Source of the DNA: Myxococcota bacterium
GTDB lineage: Bacteria; Myxococcota_A; UBA9160; UBA4427
Direction of reading: 5' to 3'
NCBI GenBank assembly: GCA_029941885.1
Contig: JAPYTP010000006.1
Span: 1-63,489, forward strand
Length of the DNA stretch: 63,489 bases
In this document: positions 35,052-44,343 of the stretch, in pieces
Layout: each line of letters opens with the position of its first letter
Numbering within the stretch: the stretch's first letter is position 1
Position numbers and translations under genes: made by a program
Notes under the pieces: generated by a model
What the model was told of the DNA's origin: nothing
Databases searched by the model: none
What the model saw: the letters and a program-made list of their open reading frames with translations, nothing else

Positions 35052-36101
35052 ATGCGCAGCGCAAAAGACTTCTTCCAACCGATGGCCCTGGGCGCGCCGA
35101 CGCCGCTGCGCGAGATCCCCTTCAGGCCCTCTCGGATGATCCACTTCTTCGATCCGAGCAACGCCAAGATGGCGGCCAAGGTCCCGGACATGGCGGCCCA
35201 ATGTGATGTCCTGCTCGGCAACCTGGAAGACGCGATTCAGGCGGACAACAAGATCGCGGCTCGCGAAGGCCTGGTGAAGATCGGCCGCGAGGTCGATTTC
35301 GGAAACTGTCAGCTGTGGACCCGAGTGAACAGCCTCGATTCACCATGGTTTCTCGATGACATCTTCACGCTCGTTACGGAAATCGGCGACAAGCTCGACG
35401 TCATCATGATCCCGAAGGTCGAGGGCGCGTGGGATATCCACTATGTCGACCGTCTCCTGGCCCAGCTCGAAGCCCGGGCGGGCATCCAGAAGCCGTTGAT
35501 GGTCCACGCGATCCTCGAGACGGCGCTCGGTGTCACGAACGTCGAAGAGATCTGCGCCGCAAGTCCACGCATGCAGGGTCTCTCCCTCGGTCCGGCCGAC
35601 CTCGCGGCGAGCCGCCGAATGAAGACGACCCGCGTTGGAGGGGGTCACCCCGGCTATGTCGTGCGGACGGACCCCGACGCGAACGATCCGGACGCGGTGC
35701 GCCCGACCGCGCAACAGGATCTCTGGCACTACACGATGGCTCGGATGGTCGACGCGTGTAACGCCAATGGCATCCTCCCCTACTACGGCCCATTCGGAGA
35801 TATCAAGGACACGGTTGCCTGCGAAGACCAGTTCCGGAATGCGTTCCTGATGGGATGCGTCGGAACCTGGAGCCTTCATCCGGTCCAGGTCGACATCGCC
35901 AAGAACGTGTTCTCGCCGCCGGTCGACGAGGTCCTCTGGGCGAAGAAGGTCATCGCCGAAATGGGGGATGGCACCGGTGCGGTCATGATCGACGGCAAGA
36001 TGCAGGACGACGCGACAGTGAAGCAATGCCGCGTGATGGTCGAGTTGGCGCAGATGCTCTGCGAAAACGATCCGGAGCTCAGGGCCGCCTACGAGTTCTA
36101 G
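35052..36101 (+). CDS. HpcH/HpaI-citrate lyase family; L-malyl-CoA/beta-methylmalyl-CoA lyase-like
   Basis: 349 aa TIM-barrel lyase of the CitE/Mcl family. [20 protein letters not shown] is the DLEDAV-type metal region, VIMIPKVEG the next strand, [10 protein letters not shown] supplies the active-site Glu, [14 protein letters not shown] matches the SLGAADFAAS of malyl-CoA lyases, and [16 protein letters not shown] matches GKWAIHPKQV. Mcl enzymes cleave malyl-CoA to acetyl-CoA plus glyoxylate and beta-methylmalyl-CoA to propionyl-CoA plus glyoxylate. With the CoA ligase pair upstream, malate could be activated and split. Citramalyl-CoA lyase is an alternative. AGGAG before ATG 35052. Confidence 0.82.
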   Translation: MRSAKDFFQPMALGAPTPLREIPFRPSRMIHFFDPSNAKMAAKVPDMAAQCDVLLGNLEDAIQADNKIAAREGLVKIGREVDFGNCQLWTRVNSLDSPWFLDDIFTLVTEIGDKLDVIMIPKVEGAWDIHYVDRLLAQLEARAGIQKPLMVHAILETALGVTNVEEICAASPRMQGLSLGPADLAASRRMKTTRVGGGHPGYVVRTDPDANDPDAVRPTAQQDLWHYTMARMVDACNANGILPYYGPFGDIKDTVACEDQFRNAFLMGCVGTWSLHPVQVDIAKNVFSPPVDEVLWAKKVIAEMGDGTGAVMIDGKMQDDATVKQCRVMVELAQMLCENDPELRAAYEF

Positions 36102-36134
36102 CTCGTTCGAAACCGAGTTCGGACGGGAGGCCTC

Positions 36135-37151
36135 ATGGAGACGACGATTCTGGGACGCACGGGGATGCGGGTCTCGCGACTCTGTCTCGGCTGCATGAGC
36201 TACGGGACGCCCGAGTGGCGGCCGTGGGTGCTCGATGAACATCAGGCGCGGCCCTTCTTCAAGCGAGCGCTCGAAGCCGGGATCAACTTCTTCGATACCT
36301 CGGATATGTATTCGATCGGTGTCTCCGAGGAGGTCACCGGGCGACTCCTGCGAGAAATGGGCGACCTCGACGAATGTGTCGTTGCCACCAAGGTCTTCTT
36401 TCCATCCAACGATCGCCCGAACATGGGGGGACTCTCGCGCAAGCACATCCAGCAGGCCTGTGAAGCGAGTCTGCGTCGACTCGGCGTCGAAGCGATCGAT
36501 CTCTACCAACTCCATCGCCTCGATCCACACACGCCCATCGACGAAACCCTGCGCGCTCTCGATGACCTCGTGCGCCAGGGGAAGGTTCGCCACATCGGCG
36601 CGAGCTCCTCGTATGCGTGGGAGATCGCCACCGCGCTGGGCATCTCGAATCGCGAGGGCCTCGCGCGCTTCGCGACCCTGCAGAACCACTACAACCTGGT
36701 CTATCGCGAGGAGGAGCGCGAGATGCTGCCGCTCTGCGAATCCGAGCAGATCGCGGTCATTCCCTGGTCTCCGCTCGCCCGAGGCCTGCTCGCCGGCTCG
36801 CGCAAGGCACTCGACGACAAATCGGGCACGAAGCGCCAGGAGACCGATCAACTGACGGACTTTCTCTACAACGAGCCCTCTGATTGGGACGTGGTGGAGG
36901 CGGTGCTCGACGTCGCCAAGGAACGCGGGGTTCCCCCCGCCCAGGTCGCCCTCGCCTGGATCCTTTCGAAACCCGACGTCACCGCGCCGATCATCGGGGC
37001 CACGAAGCTCGCCCACCTCGAGGACGCGATTGCAGCCACCGAGCTCACGCTCTGCGACGAGGAAATCGCTCGCCTCGAGGCACCCTATCGTCCCCATCCG
37101 GTCAAGGGCATGGGCCCGGCGGCGCTTTCCTCACAGAGTCGACGGCGCTAG
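36135..37151 (+). CDS. Aldo/keto reductase
   Basis: 338 aa NADP-dependent (alpha/beta)8 reductase of the YajO/AKR13-like group. GRTGMRVSRLCLGCMSYG is the N-terminal signature, FFDTSDMYSIG carries the catalytic Asp and Tyr, VVATKVFF the Lys, and LYQLHRLDP the His. The C-terminal APIIGATKLAHLEDAI is the cofactor loop. Substrate unknown. GGGAGG lies 5 nt before the ATG. It follows the malyl-CoA-lyase-like gene by 33 bp and may be part of the same transcript, though the enzyme class is broad. Confidence 0.9.
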   Translation: METTILGRTGMRVSRLCLGCMSYGTPEWRPWVLDEHQARPFFKRALEAGINFFDTSDMYSIGVSEEVTGRLLREMGDLDECVVATKVFFPSNDRPNMGGLSRKHIQQACEASLRRLGVEAIDLYQLHRLDPHTPIDETLRALDDLVRQGKVRHIGASSSYAWEIATALGISNREGLARFATLQNHYNLVYREEEREMLPLCESEQIAVIPWSPLARGLLAGSRKALDDKSGTKRQETDQLTDFLYNEPSDWDVVEAVLDVAKERGVPPAQVALAWILSKPDVTAPIIGATKLAHLEDAIAATELTLCDEEIARLEAPYRPHPVKGMGPAALSSQSRRR

Positions 37152-37230
37152 CCGATAGTCGGTCGGTGGGCTCCCGGGGGACGAGGAATTTGGGTAGGCT
37201 GACGAACTTCGCCCTCACCAGGACCCTTGG

Positions 37231-38454
37231 TTGAATCCACTCGAAGCAGGCCTCGGCCCACCCGTCTCGAAACCACGCCTCGCCCTGATGGGCGTGCTGG
37301 CTCTCTCGATCATGATACCGGTGACACTGCCCGTCCCCATCCTCCGCGAACTCGTGGGCGAGCGATTCGCCGTCTCCGAGCTGCTGACCTCGGTTTTCAT
37401 GTCGATCAACATGATCGGGGCGGCGATCTCCGCTCCCCTGGCCGGCGCCCTGGCGGACCGGATCGGCCGCCGCCGCCCGCTGGTGATCTCGGCGCTGTTA
37501 CTCGATGCCCTCTGCTTCGCGGCGATGACGCTCGACATGCCCTTCACGACCTTTCTCGGAATCCGATTTTTCGAAGGCTGTGCACACATTTTCGCTCTCT
37601 CGCTGTTGCTCTCGATCTCCGCGAGCCTTGGCGGTGACAAGAATCGCGGATTGACTATGGGGGTCACCGGTGCAGGGATGATGCTCGGCGTCGCACTCGG
37701 CGCACCGATCGGGGGTCTGCTCGGCCGGGTCGACCCGTTGCGACCGCTGGTGGCGGGAGCGGTGGTGCTCGTCGCCACCTCCGTCCTCGCCGCCGCAGCG
37801 CTGGTCGAGCCGCAGGAAACCGAGGCGCGACCAGGAATTCGCGCGATCTGGAAGACGGTCATGCGGAATCGGTCGATCATCGCTCCGCTCCTGTTCGCCT
37901 TTGCCGACCGCTTCACCGTGGGCTTCTACACGACGACCTTCTCGCTCTTCGCCTCGGGCCTGCACGGCGCGGACCCGCCGCGAGTCGGTCTGTGGATCTC
38001 GGCGTTCATGCTTCCCTTCGCCCTGCTCTCCTTTCCCTTCGGCGTGTTGGCGGATCGTTTCTCGAAGACGGCGCTGCTGTGCGGGGGAAGTGCAATCTAC
38101 GGCGTGCTGACGGCGACTCTCGGATTTTGGCCGACGGATCTGATCGGACCGGGAATGGCGGTGATCGGCATGACCGCGGCGGTCATGTTCGTGCCCTCGA
38201 TGCTCATGACCATGGACTTGACGCCGCCCGAAATCCGTTCGACGGCGCTGGGCGCCTTCAATACAGCGGGCAGCCTCGGCTTCATCTTCGGACCGCTGAC
38301 CGGCGGACTCGTGAGCGAGGCGGTTCGGGCCAGTCACGGCGCCGCGGCCGGCTACCAGGCCGCATTCGGCGTGGCTGGAGTGGCTGAAATCCTCTGCGCG
38401 GCCATCGCATTGCCTTTCTTGCTCCGGCTTAGGGCGCGCGGGCTCACGACCTGA
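37231..38454 (+). CDS. MFS transporter
   Basis: 407 aa with about 12 hydrophobic segments. GALADRIGRRRPLV between helices 2 and 3 is the MFS signature, and a second copy GVLADRFSKTALL lies between helices 8 and 9, showing the two-half symmetry. It resembles multidrug or metabolite exporters. Start TTG at 37231 gives a 19-residue cytoplasmic lead; an ATG at 37288 directly before helix 1 is also possible. Substrate unknown. Position after the malyl-CoA cassette may hint at an organic acid, but this is speculation. Confidence 0.88.
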   Translation: MNPLEAGLGPPVSKPRLALMGVLALSIMIPVTLPVPILRELVGERFAVSELLTSVFMSINMIGAAISAPLAGALADRIGRRRPLVISALLLDALCFAAMTLDMPFTTFLGIRFFEGCAHIFALSLLLSISASLGGDKNRGLTMGVTGAGMMLGVALGAPIGGLLGRVDPLRPLVAGAVVLVATSVLAAAALVEPQETEARPGIRAIWKTVMRNRSIIAPLLFAFADRFTVGFYTTTFSLFASGLHGADPPRVGLWISAFMLPFALLSFPFGVLADRFSKTALLCGGSAIYGVLTATLGFWPTDLIGPGMAVIGMTAAVMFVPSMLMTMDLTPPEIRSTALGAFNTAGSLGFIFGPLTGGLVSEAVRASHGAAAGYQAAFGVAGVAEILCAAIALPFLLRLRARGLTT

Positions 38455-38554
38455 CGCTGAACGGAAGCTCGCACACGAATCGGCCTCCTGTGTGTCCACC
38501 CCGCAAACTCGTGTAGCGTCCCCGCCTCCCCCGAAGAGAGGATCCCCGAAGGAA

Positions 38555-39997
38555 ATGAAGTCGAACTCGAAAGGACTGGTCTACCCCGTCATTCTCTCGG
38601 GGGGCTCAGGGACCCGGCTCTGGCCGCTGTCCAGACGCGCCTACCCGAAACAGCTGCTGCCGCTGGCCGCCGAGGACACCCTGCTACAGGAAACCGCGCT
38701 GCGAGTCCACGAGCCGGGCGTCTTTGCGCCCCCCCTGATCCTCTGCAATGAAGCTCACCGGTTCATCATCGCCGAGCAACTGCGCGCCAAGGAGATCGAG
38801 CCCCTCGCGATCGCCCTCGAGCCCGTCGCACGCAACACGGCCCCGGCGATCGCTGCGGCGGCGCTGATCATCGCGGAGAAGGACCCCGACGGAATTCTCC
38901 TGGTCCTCCCCTCCGACCACGTGATCCGCGACCTGGCCGCTTTCCGAGCGGCCGTCGACACCGCCTGCGCGGCAGCGCGCCGCGGCGCGCTCACGACATT
39001 CGGGATCGTTCCCACGCACCCGGAGACGGGCTTCGGCTATATCCGACGCGGACGAGAATTCGAAGGCCTGCCCGGCGCGGCCTCCGTCGCCGAGTTCGTC
39101 GAGAAGCCCGATCAGGAACGCGCCGCAGAATTTATTGAGTCCGGCGAGTACGCCTGGAATAGTGGCATGTTCGTTTTCCCCACCCGCCTATTGATTGCCG
39201 AGCTCGACGAATTTCAACCCGAGTTGATGACCGCTTGTCGGGATTCGGTTTCGACGTCGAAACGCGACATGACGTTTACAAGGCTCAACGAGGCTACATT
39301 CGCCACTTCCCCTGCTATCTCGATCGACCATGCACTGATGGAAAAGACCGCGACGGCGGCGGTCGTCACCGCGGATATCGGCTGGAACGATATCGGATCC
39401 TGGACGGCACTATGGGAGATCGGCGCGCGCGACGAGCACGGAAACGTGACGCTAGGCGACGTAGTTCTCCGCGATGTCGAGAACAGCTATGCCCGCTCGG
39501 AGAATCGTCTGATCAGCGCGATCGGCGTCCGTGACCTCGTCATCGTGGAAACGGCCGATGCCGTCCTCGTCGCACCGATGGACCGGGCCCAGGAGGTCAA
39601 GGAGATCGTCGCCGAACTCGACCGTACGCAGCGGACCGAATCGGATCTCCACGCTCGCGTCTATCGACCCTGGGGATCCTACGAAGGTGTCGCCGAGGGG
39701 ACTCGCTTTCAGGTGAAGCAGATCGTGGTGAAGCCCGGCGCGAAACTCTCCCTTCAGATGCATCACCATCGCGCTGAGCATTGGATCGTCGTCGAGGGCA
39801 CCGCCGTCGTGACCAAGGGCGACGACGAAATCCTGCTCACCGAGAACCAATCGACCTATATCCCCATTGGTGTCACCCACCGGTTGGAGAATCCAGGCAC
39901 GATCGATCTGACCCTGATCGAGGTGCAATCGGGCTCGTACCTCGGCGAGGACGACATCGTCCGATTCGACGACATCTACGGTCGCGAGGACTCCTGA
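38555..39997 (+). CDS. manC: Mannose-1-phosphate guanylyltransferase / mannose-6-phosphate isomerase
   Basis: 480 aa bifunctional type II PMI (ManC/AlgA/XanB). VILSGGSGTRLWPLSR is the nucleotidyl-transferase signature, FVEKPDQERA the sugar-phosphate region, and the C-terminal cupin (LSLQMHHHRAEHWIVVEGTA) holds the zinc-binding His residues of the isomerase. It makes GDP-mannose for polysaccharides. ATG at 38555 with GAAGGA upstream; the longer ORF from 38492 adds non-conserved residues. It lies alone here, followed by the PEP-CTERM cluster, which fits exopolysaccharide-associated export. Confidence 0.95.
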   Translation: MKSNSKGLVYPVILSGGSGTRLWPLSRRAYPKQLLPLAAEDTLLQETALRVHEPGVFAPPLILCNEAHRFIIAEQLRAKEIEPLAIALEPVARNTAPAIAAAALIIAEKDPDGILLVLPSDHVIRDLAAFRAAVDTACAAARRGALTTFGIVPTHPETGFGYIRRGREFEGLPGAASVAEFVEKPDQERAAEFIESGEYAWNSGMFVFPTRLLIAELDEFQPELMTACRDSVSTSKRDMTFTRLNEATFATSPAISIDHALMEKTATAAVVTADIGWNDIGSWTALWEIGARDEHGNVTLGDVVLRDVENSYARSENRLISAIGVRDLVIVETADAVLVAPMDRAQEVKEIVAELDRTQRTESDLHARVYRPWGSYEGVAEGTRFQVKQIVVKPGAKLSLQMHHHRAEHWIVVEGTAVVTKGDDEILLTENQSTYIPIGVTHRLENPGTIDLTLIEVQSGSYLGEDDIVRFDDIYGREDS

Positions 39998-40363
39998 TTA
40001 CACGGCGGATCGGGAAGGAATCGGTGTCGCGATTCGAAGGACCCACACCGAAAATTCGCTCGAATGAACTAGGCGGGGCTAAAACCCATCGTATAACATC
40101 CCGAATGAGAGTGGCTGATAACCCTCATTTCTTGGTCGTTATTGGTTGGACTCGCAACTTCGCATGCGGATGATGGACGTTCCGGTTCGCATGGGAAACA
40201 TCCCGCAGGTCATTGGCCGGATACGACATATATTAATGAAAACACAGGCGATTTCAAAGTTTCTCGCTCCTTTTCGAGCCCTCGTGATAGGATGAATTCA
40301 TGGCGGGCCCCTACCCACTGCAGGGGTCGCCTGAACGAACGAATCTTGGGAAGGGTTCTGAAT
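39998..40363. promoter_or_regulatory. AT-richer leader region before first PEP-CTERM gene, with hairpin
   Basis: 366 bp without a gene and clearly richer in A/T than its surroundings (for example catatattaatgaaaacac near 40227-40246), as expected of a promoter region. A stem of CCCCT with AGGGG extended by GGC/GCC (40302-40331, one bulge) sits about 30 nt before the start codon. GCTC-CTTTTC-GAGC is a smaller hairpin before it. No riboswitch class was recognised. Confidence 0.4.
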
Positions 40364-41122
40364 ATGCGGTGTGCTGTTCTTCTATTCAGTTTTGGTTTCG
40401 TCGCTACCTCAATGCTCATCACAGGGACTGCTTACGCAGCTCTGTACGGAGACTACGTCGGTTCGACCGTCGTTTTTGAGCAGGTGACGGATCAGAATGG
40501 CCTCTACGGCGCGCCGGTCGTCAGTGCGGATAGCCTCGACTTCAACCCGAACAGCTTCGAAGCGGGCTGCCCGGTTCATGGCTGCGTCTCGGAGCTCGTC
40601 GACGACACGTTGACGTTCACGATCCAGGCGAATGCCACCCATTTCGTCGAGGACATCATTCTCAGCGAGGCGGGCGACTTCAATCTCTCGACCTTCGTCG
40701 GAACCGACCTCGCAGTGACTTCCATCGCCGCGAACGTCTTCATCGACATCCTCGAGATCGACGGAGTCGCCGTCAACAACATCAACGCCAACACGTCCAT
40801 GGTCTTCACGAACGCCGGCAGCTTCATTCGAGACCAGACGATCGATGGTACGGGTACCACCTCGGCCGCGTGGATCGGGGGACTGAGCATCGACCTGGAT
40901 GCCATCATCATCGGTGCGGGCCAGACCGGGCAGGCGACGCGGGTGACGCTCAACATCAACAACACATTGACGGCCTTCGCCGGGGGCGCCGCGATCGCGT
41001 TCATCGAGAAGAAGGATTTCGACGGCCTCGCAGTCACTGTGGTTCCGGAACCCGGAACCGCCATTTTGATGGGGCTCGGACTGGCCGGCCTCGCGTCGAT
41101 TCGGAGGAATCACATCAAGTAG
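40364..41122 (+). CDS. PEP-CTERM sorting domain protein, paralog 1
   Basis: 252 aa exported protein. Signal peptide at the N terminus (VLLFSFGFVATSMLITGTAYA). The mature part starts ALYGDYVGSTVVF and shares the blocks DQNGLYGAPVV, SLDFNPNSFEAGC, DTLTFTIQA and ANVFIDILEIDG with the next two genes. It ends in VVPEPGTAILMGLGLAGLASIRRN, the PEP-CTERM signal (VPEP, one hydrophobic helix, basic tail) recognised by exosortase. Probably a surface or matrix protein. The start at 40364 has GAAGGG 9 nt upstream and gives a clean signal peptide. Confidence 0.85.
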   Translation: MRCAVLLFSFGFVATSMLITGTAYAALYGDYVGSTVVFEQVTDQNGLYGAPVVSADSLDFNPNSFEAGCPVHGCVSELVDDTLTFTIQANATHFVEDIILSEAGDFNLSTFVGTDLAVTSIAANVFIDILEIDGVAVNNINANTSMVFTNAGSFIRDQTIDGTGTTSAAWIGGLSIDLDAIIIGAGQTGQATRVTLNINNTLTAFAGGAAIAFIEKKDFDGLAVTVVPEPGTAILMGLGLAGLASIRRNHIK

Positions 41123-41293
41123 CAGTAGGTATTCACGCTCCAACGCACACGCCACATCGTCTGGCTCCCGACCCGCTCCCTTCTGCTGGGAAGAAGAGGC
41201 AGCAAACGAGGGTAGACAGCAGAACATCCGATTCGAGCTGGGAAGACGAATCAAGGGTTCCGTGGATGGCGTGGCATTGCTGAAGGAATGCAG

Positions 41294-42088
41294 ATGAATC
41301 GGCTTTTGTTCTCGGGGGCGCTCGCGCTGTCCACCGTCGTCGTGGGGGTGATGAGTGTGGCCACCCAGGCCCACGCTGTGCTGTACGGTGACTTCTCGAG
41401 CCCGACCGGATCGGTCTCCTTCCTGAGCGTGACCGATTTGAACGGTCTGTTCGGAATGCCGGCTGCGAGCGCGAACTCGCTCGACTTCAGCCCGAATGCA
41501 TTCGAGATCGATTGCGCCAGCGTGATCACGTGCCCACCGGCACCGGGTAGCGCGACGGACACCCTCACCTTTCAGATCGACGCCAACACCGGTTTTTTCA
41601 TCGAGGACATCATCCTCTCCGAATCCGGTGACACGACGCTCAACGACTTTGCGCTGCCAACCGGGTTCGCAGTGACGACCGTGGTCGCGAATGTCTTCAT
41701 CGACATCCTCGAGTTGGATGGGGCCTCGGTCTCGGGGATCAACGCCAACGCGTCGATGATCTTCACCTCGGGCGGGACCTATGACACGCTCATCGAGGGC
41801 AGTGGCAGCCTTGTCTGGACGGGGCTTCTGAGCCTCGACGTCGACGCCGCCATCGACGCCGCCGCCCAGGTGGGAAGGGCGACGCTCGTCGAAGTCAGCA
41901 TGGCCAACACACTGACCGCCTACGCCGAGAACGGCGCGATCGCCTTCATCGAGAAGAAGGACATCGATGGGCTGGTAATTACAGTCGTCCCGGAACCCGG
42001 CGCCTTCGCCGTGATGGGACTCGGACTCACGGGACTCGCAACGGTGAATCGCCGCACCCCACAAAAGGCCGCTTCCGAGAGAATCTAG
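41294..42088 (+). CDS. PEP-CTERM sorting domain protein, paralog 2
   Basis: 264 aa exported protein, closest to paralog 1. Signal peptide LLFSGALALSTVVVGVMSVATQAHA, then VLYGDFSSPTGSVSF, DLNGLFGMPAA, SLDFSPNAFEIDC, DTLTFQIDAN, IEDIILSESGD, ANVFIDILELDG and AIAFIEKKDIDGL. Ends with VVPEPGAFAVMGLGLTGLATVNRR, the exosortase signal. ATG 41294 is preferred to 41288 because GAAGGA is then 6 nt away. Follows paralog 1 by 171 bp. Confidence 0.85.
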   Translation: MNRLLFSGALALSTVVVGVMSVATQAHAVLYGDFSSPTGSVSFLSVTDLNGLFGMPAASANSLDFSPNAFEIDCASVITCPPAPGSATDTLTFQIDANTGFFIEDIILSESGDTTLNDFALPTGFAVTTVVANVFIDILELDGASVSGINANASMIFTSGGTYDTLIEGSGSLVWTGLLSLDVDAAIDAAAQVGRATLVEVSMANTLTAYAENGAIAFIEKKDIDGLVITVVPEPGAFAVMGLGLTGLATVNRRTPQKAASERI

Positions 42089-42160
42089 TCTTCGAATCCC
42101 GGCTCGGGGCAACCCATCGAGCTGTCATTTCAGTTGTATATGCAGAGGGGAAATTTTTAC

Positions 42161-42928
42161 ATGACTCGCAGCTTCTACAGGGGCACCGTCCTACTCGTGA
42201 CGGTCCTGATGCTCGCTGGACAGGCCAACGCCGCCAGCTACGGCAACTTCATGGATCCGACCGGTGACGTTTCCTATCTCAACGTGCAAGATCTGAATGG
42301 CCTCTACGGAGCGCCCAGCGTGAGCCTCAACAGTCTCGACTTCACTCCGACCACCTTCGAGGCACTCTGCTCGACGGGACTCGGCTGTCCCGGTGTGGCG
42401 ACGACGACAGACACCCTCACCATGGACATCGTAGCGTCGGGCGTCCAGCAGATCACGGAAATCGGAATTTCCGAAGGACTCGACTATCAACTCCAGGCCT
42501 TTGGCAGCGGCGCCTTCGCTTCGGTGACGGTCGTTGCGAATGTCTTCGTGGACATCTTCGAAGTGAACCAGGCCTCGGTGAACGGAATCAGCCAGTCCTT
42601 CTCCATCGTGTTCGGCCCGTCGAATTCGTTCACGGTCTTCGGACCGACCGGAATCCAGGGTGGGCTGTTCGAGGGCAACCTCGACATCGACATCCAGTCG
42701 ATCCTGACCGCGAACGCCGTGATCGGCGAGGCGACGGGTGTTCGGATCAGCTTCGACAACACGCTACAGGCCTTCCACGCGGGCGGCGGCCAATCCCTGA
42801 TCCGAAAGCGCGACACGGATTTCGTGTCGCTCACGATCAACGGTGGCAATCCGGTTCCGGAACCGGGAACGGCCCTACTGATGCTCGGCGGCCTCGCGGC
42901 TCTCGCAGCGCATCGTCGGAAAGGATAG
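42161..42928 (+). CDS. PEP-CTERM sorting domain protein, paralog 3
   Basis: 255 aa. Signal peptide TVLLVTVLMLAGQANA, mature start ASYGNFMDPTGDVSYL, then DLNGLYGAPSV, SLDFTPTTFEALC, DTLTMDIVAS, ISEGLDYQLQAFG and ANVFVDIFEVNQ, the same block order as paralogs 1 and 2 but more diverged. Ends NPVPEPGTALLMLGGLAALAAHRRKG. ATG 42161 follows AGAGGGG by 10 nt. The three genes look like tandem duplicates of one undescribed secreted family. Confidence 0.85.
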   Translation: MTRSFYRGTVLLVTVLMLAGQANAASYGNFMDPTGDVSYLNVQDLNGLYGAPSVSLNSLDFTPTTFEALCSTGLGCPGVATTTDTLTMDIVASGVQQITEIGISEGLDYQLQAFGSGAFASVTVVANVFVDIFEVNQASVNGISQSFSIVFGPSNSFTVFGPTGIQGGLFEGNLDIDIQSILTANAVIGEATGVRISFDNTLQAFHAGGGQSLIRKRDTDFVSLTINGGNPVPEPGTALLMLGGLAALAAHRRKG

Positions 42929-42961
42929 GCGCGACACACACGCCAAGGGGCGTGTGCGACC

Positions 42962-44335
42962 ATGTTTTTCACAGCGGATCGCAGGGGGGCTCGTCGCCTT
43001 CCTGCGATTCGTGCTTCGGGACTCGCGTTCGACAGGATGATGCCAAAATCAGCATGTTCACGATCGGCACAATCGCGCCTCGCCAGGGGCGCTGACCTCG
43101 CTCTACGCACGGCGCGCAGTTGGATGTCCCTGTTCGTGTCACTCGGGACGCTCGCCCTGTGCTTCTCCAACGCGACCGCGATCATGCAGACCGATGGCGG
43201 ATCGATCGCTACCCGTATCACCTCGACCTTCGACCTCACGACCAACGAACTCAAGGCCTACAACCTACAAGGGAATTTCCGTGGTTACCTCGGGACTCCG
43301 ATCGACCCGACGCATTTCCTCACCGCTCAACATATCGGCATCGACCCATCCGATACCATCACGTTCTCCCAGGGTCCCAATGTCGGCACCTACGCGATTT
43401 CGACCTGGTATGACGACCCTTCATCCGATCTCCGCATCATCGAGATCACGAGCACGTTCTCCAGTTGGGCGCAGATCTACGCCGCCTCCGACGAGGTAGG
43501 AAAGTCGTTCACGATCTTCGGTCGGGGCGGAATCCCGATCGGAAATGTATTCGTCGCGGCGGAACTCAAGGGGTGGACCGCTTCCGCCCCGGATGGCCAG
43601 GCCAGTTGGGGGCGCAATATCGTCACGGGCTCCTTTGGCCTCGACCAGATCTACGCGCGGTTCGACCGCAACGGATTGGTGGACGAAGCGGGCCTCACGG
43701 TCGGAGACTCCGGGGGCGGCTGGTTCATCGAAGATGCCGTCGGCGTCACGCGACTCGCAGCCATCTCCTTCGCGGTGAGCGGTCCCTTCCAACACGATCA
43801 GGCGGGAGCGCCGGACGGCAATCTCTTCGAGGCCGCGCTGTACGATATCGGTGGACTCTGGCTGGGCAATCTGGGGAGCGAGACGTTCATCCCCGAGAAT
43901 CCCGTCGATACGGCTGGGGTCGCCTTCGGAACGCGGATCTCGGCACGGATCGGCTGGATCGAGGGGATCGTTCCCATCGCCAGCGCCGACACCGACGCAG
44001 ATGGCGTCCCCGACTCACAGGACAATTGTCCCTATTTCGCAAACCCGAGCCAGTCCGACTCCGGCGGACACGGTTTCGGGAATACGCCCGATGGGATCGG
44101 CGATGCATGCCAATGCGGAGACATTACGGGCGAGGGACAGGTCAACGATACGGACGCTACCTTCATCAAGAGATGGGCACTGGGTCTCTTCGCACCCCTC
44201 TTCCTGGTCCCGGACAATTGCGACGTCAATGGCGACGGAATCTGTGGTGGAACGGATGGAACCCTCGTTCGTCATGCAGCCATCGGCAATCCACCGGCCA
44301 TTTTTGGACAGAACTGCCCCTCGGCGCTGCCTTGA
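42962..44335 (+). CDS. Secreted trypsin-like serine protease with thrombospondin-3 and dockerin-like repeats
   Basis: 457 aa. The S1-like domain has the catalytic His in FLTAQHIG, the Asp in SSDLRIIEI and the Ser in VGDSGGGWF, so the triad is complete. After it, DTDADGVPDSQDNCP is a calcium-binding thrombospondin type 3 repeat. CGDITGEGQVNDTDATFIKRW and CDVNGDGICGGTDGTLV look like paired dockerin-type EF-hand loops. A signal-like stretch MSLFVSLGTLALCFSNATA lies at ~residue 55, so the real start may be internal; 42962 is the first ATG and has GGGG upstream. Lies between PEP-CTERM genes, probably acting on or with them outside the cell. Confidence 0.82.
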   Translation: MFFTADRRGARRLPAIRASGLAFDRMMPKSACSRSAQSRLARGADLALRTARSWMSLFVSLGTLALCFSNATAIMQTDGGSIATRITSTFDLTTNELKAYNLQGNFRGYLGTPIDPTHFLTAQHIGIDPSDTITFSQGPNVGTYAISTWYDDPSSDLRIIEITSTFSSWAQIYAASDEVGKSFTIFGRGGIPIGNVFVAAELKGWTASAPDGQASWGRNIVTGSFGLDQIYARFDRNGLVDEAGLTVGDSGGGWFIEDAVGVTRLAAISFAVSGPFQHDQAGAPDGNLFEAALYDIGGLWLGNLGSETFIPENPVDTAGVAFGTRISARIGWIEGIVPIASADTDADGVPDSQDNCPYFANPSQSDSGGHGFGNTPDGIGDACQCGDITGEGQVNDTDATFIKRWALGLFAPLFLVPDNCDVNGDGICGGTDGTLVRHAAIGNPPAIFGQNCPSALP

Positions 44336-44343
44336 GGTCGACC

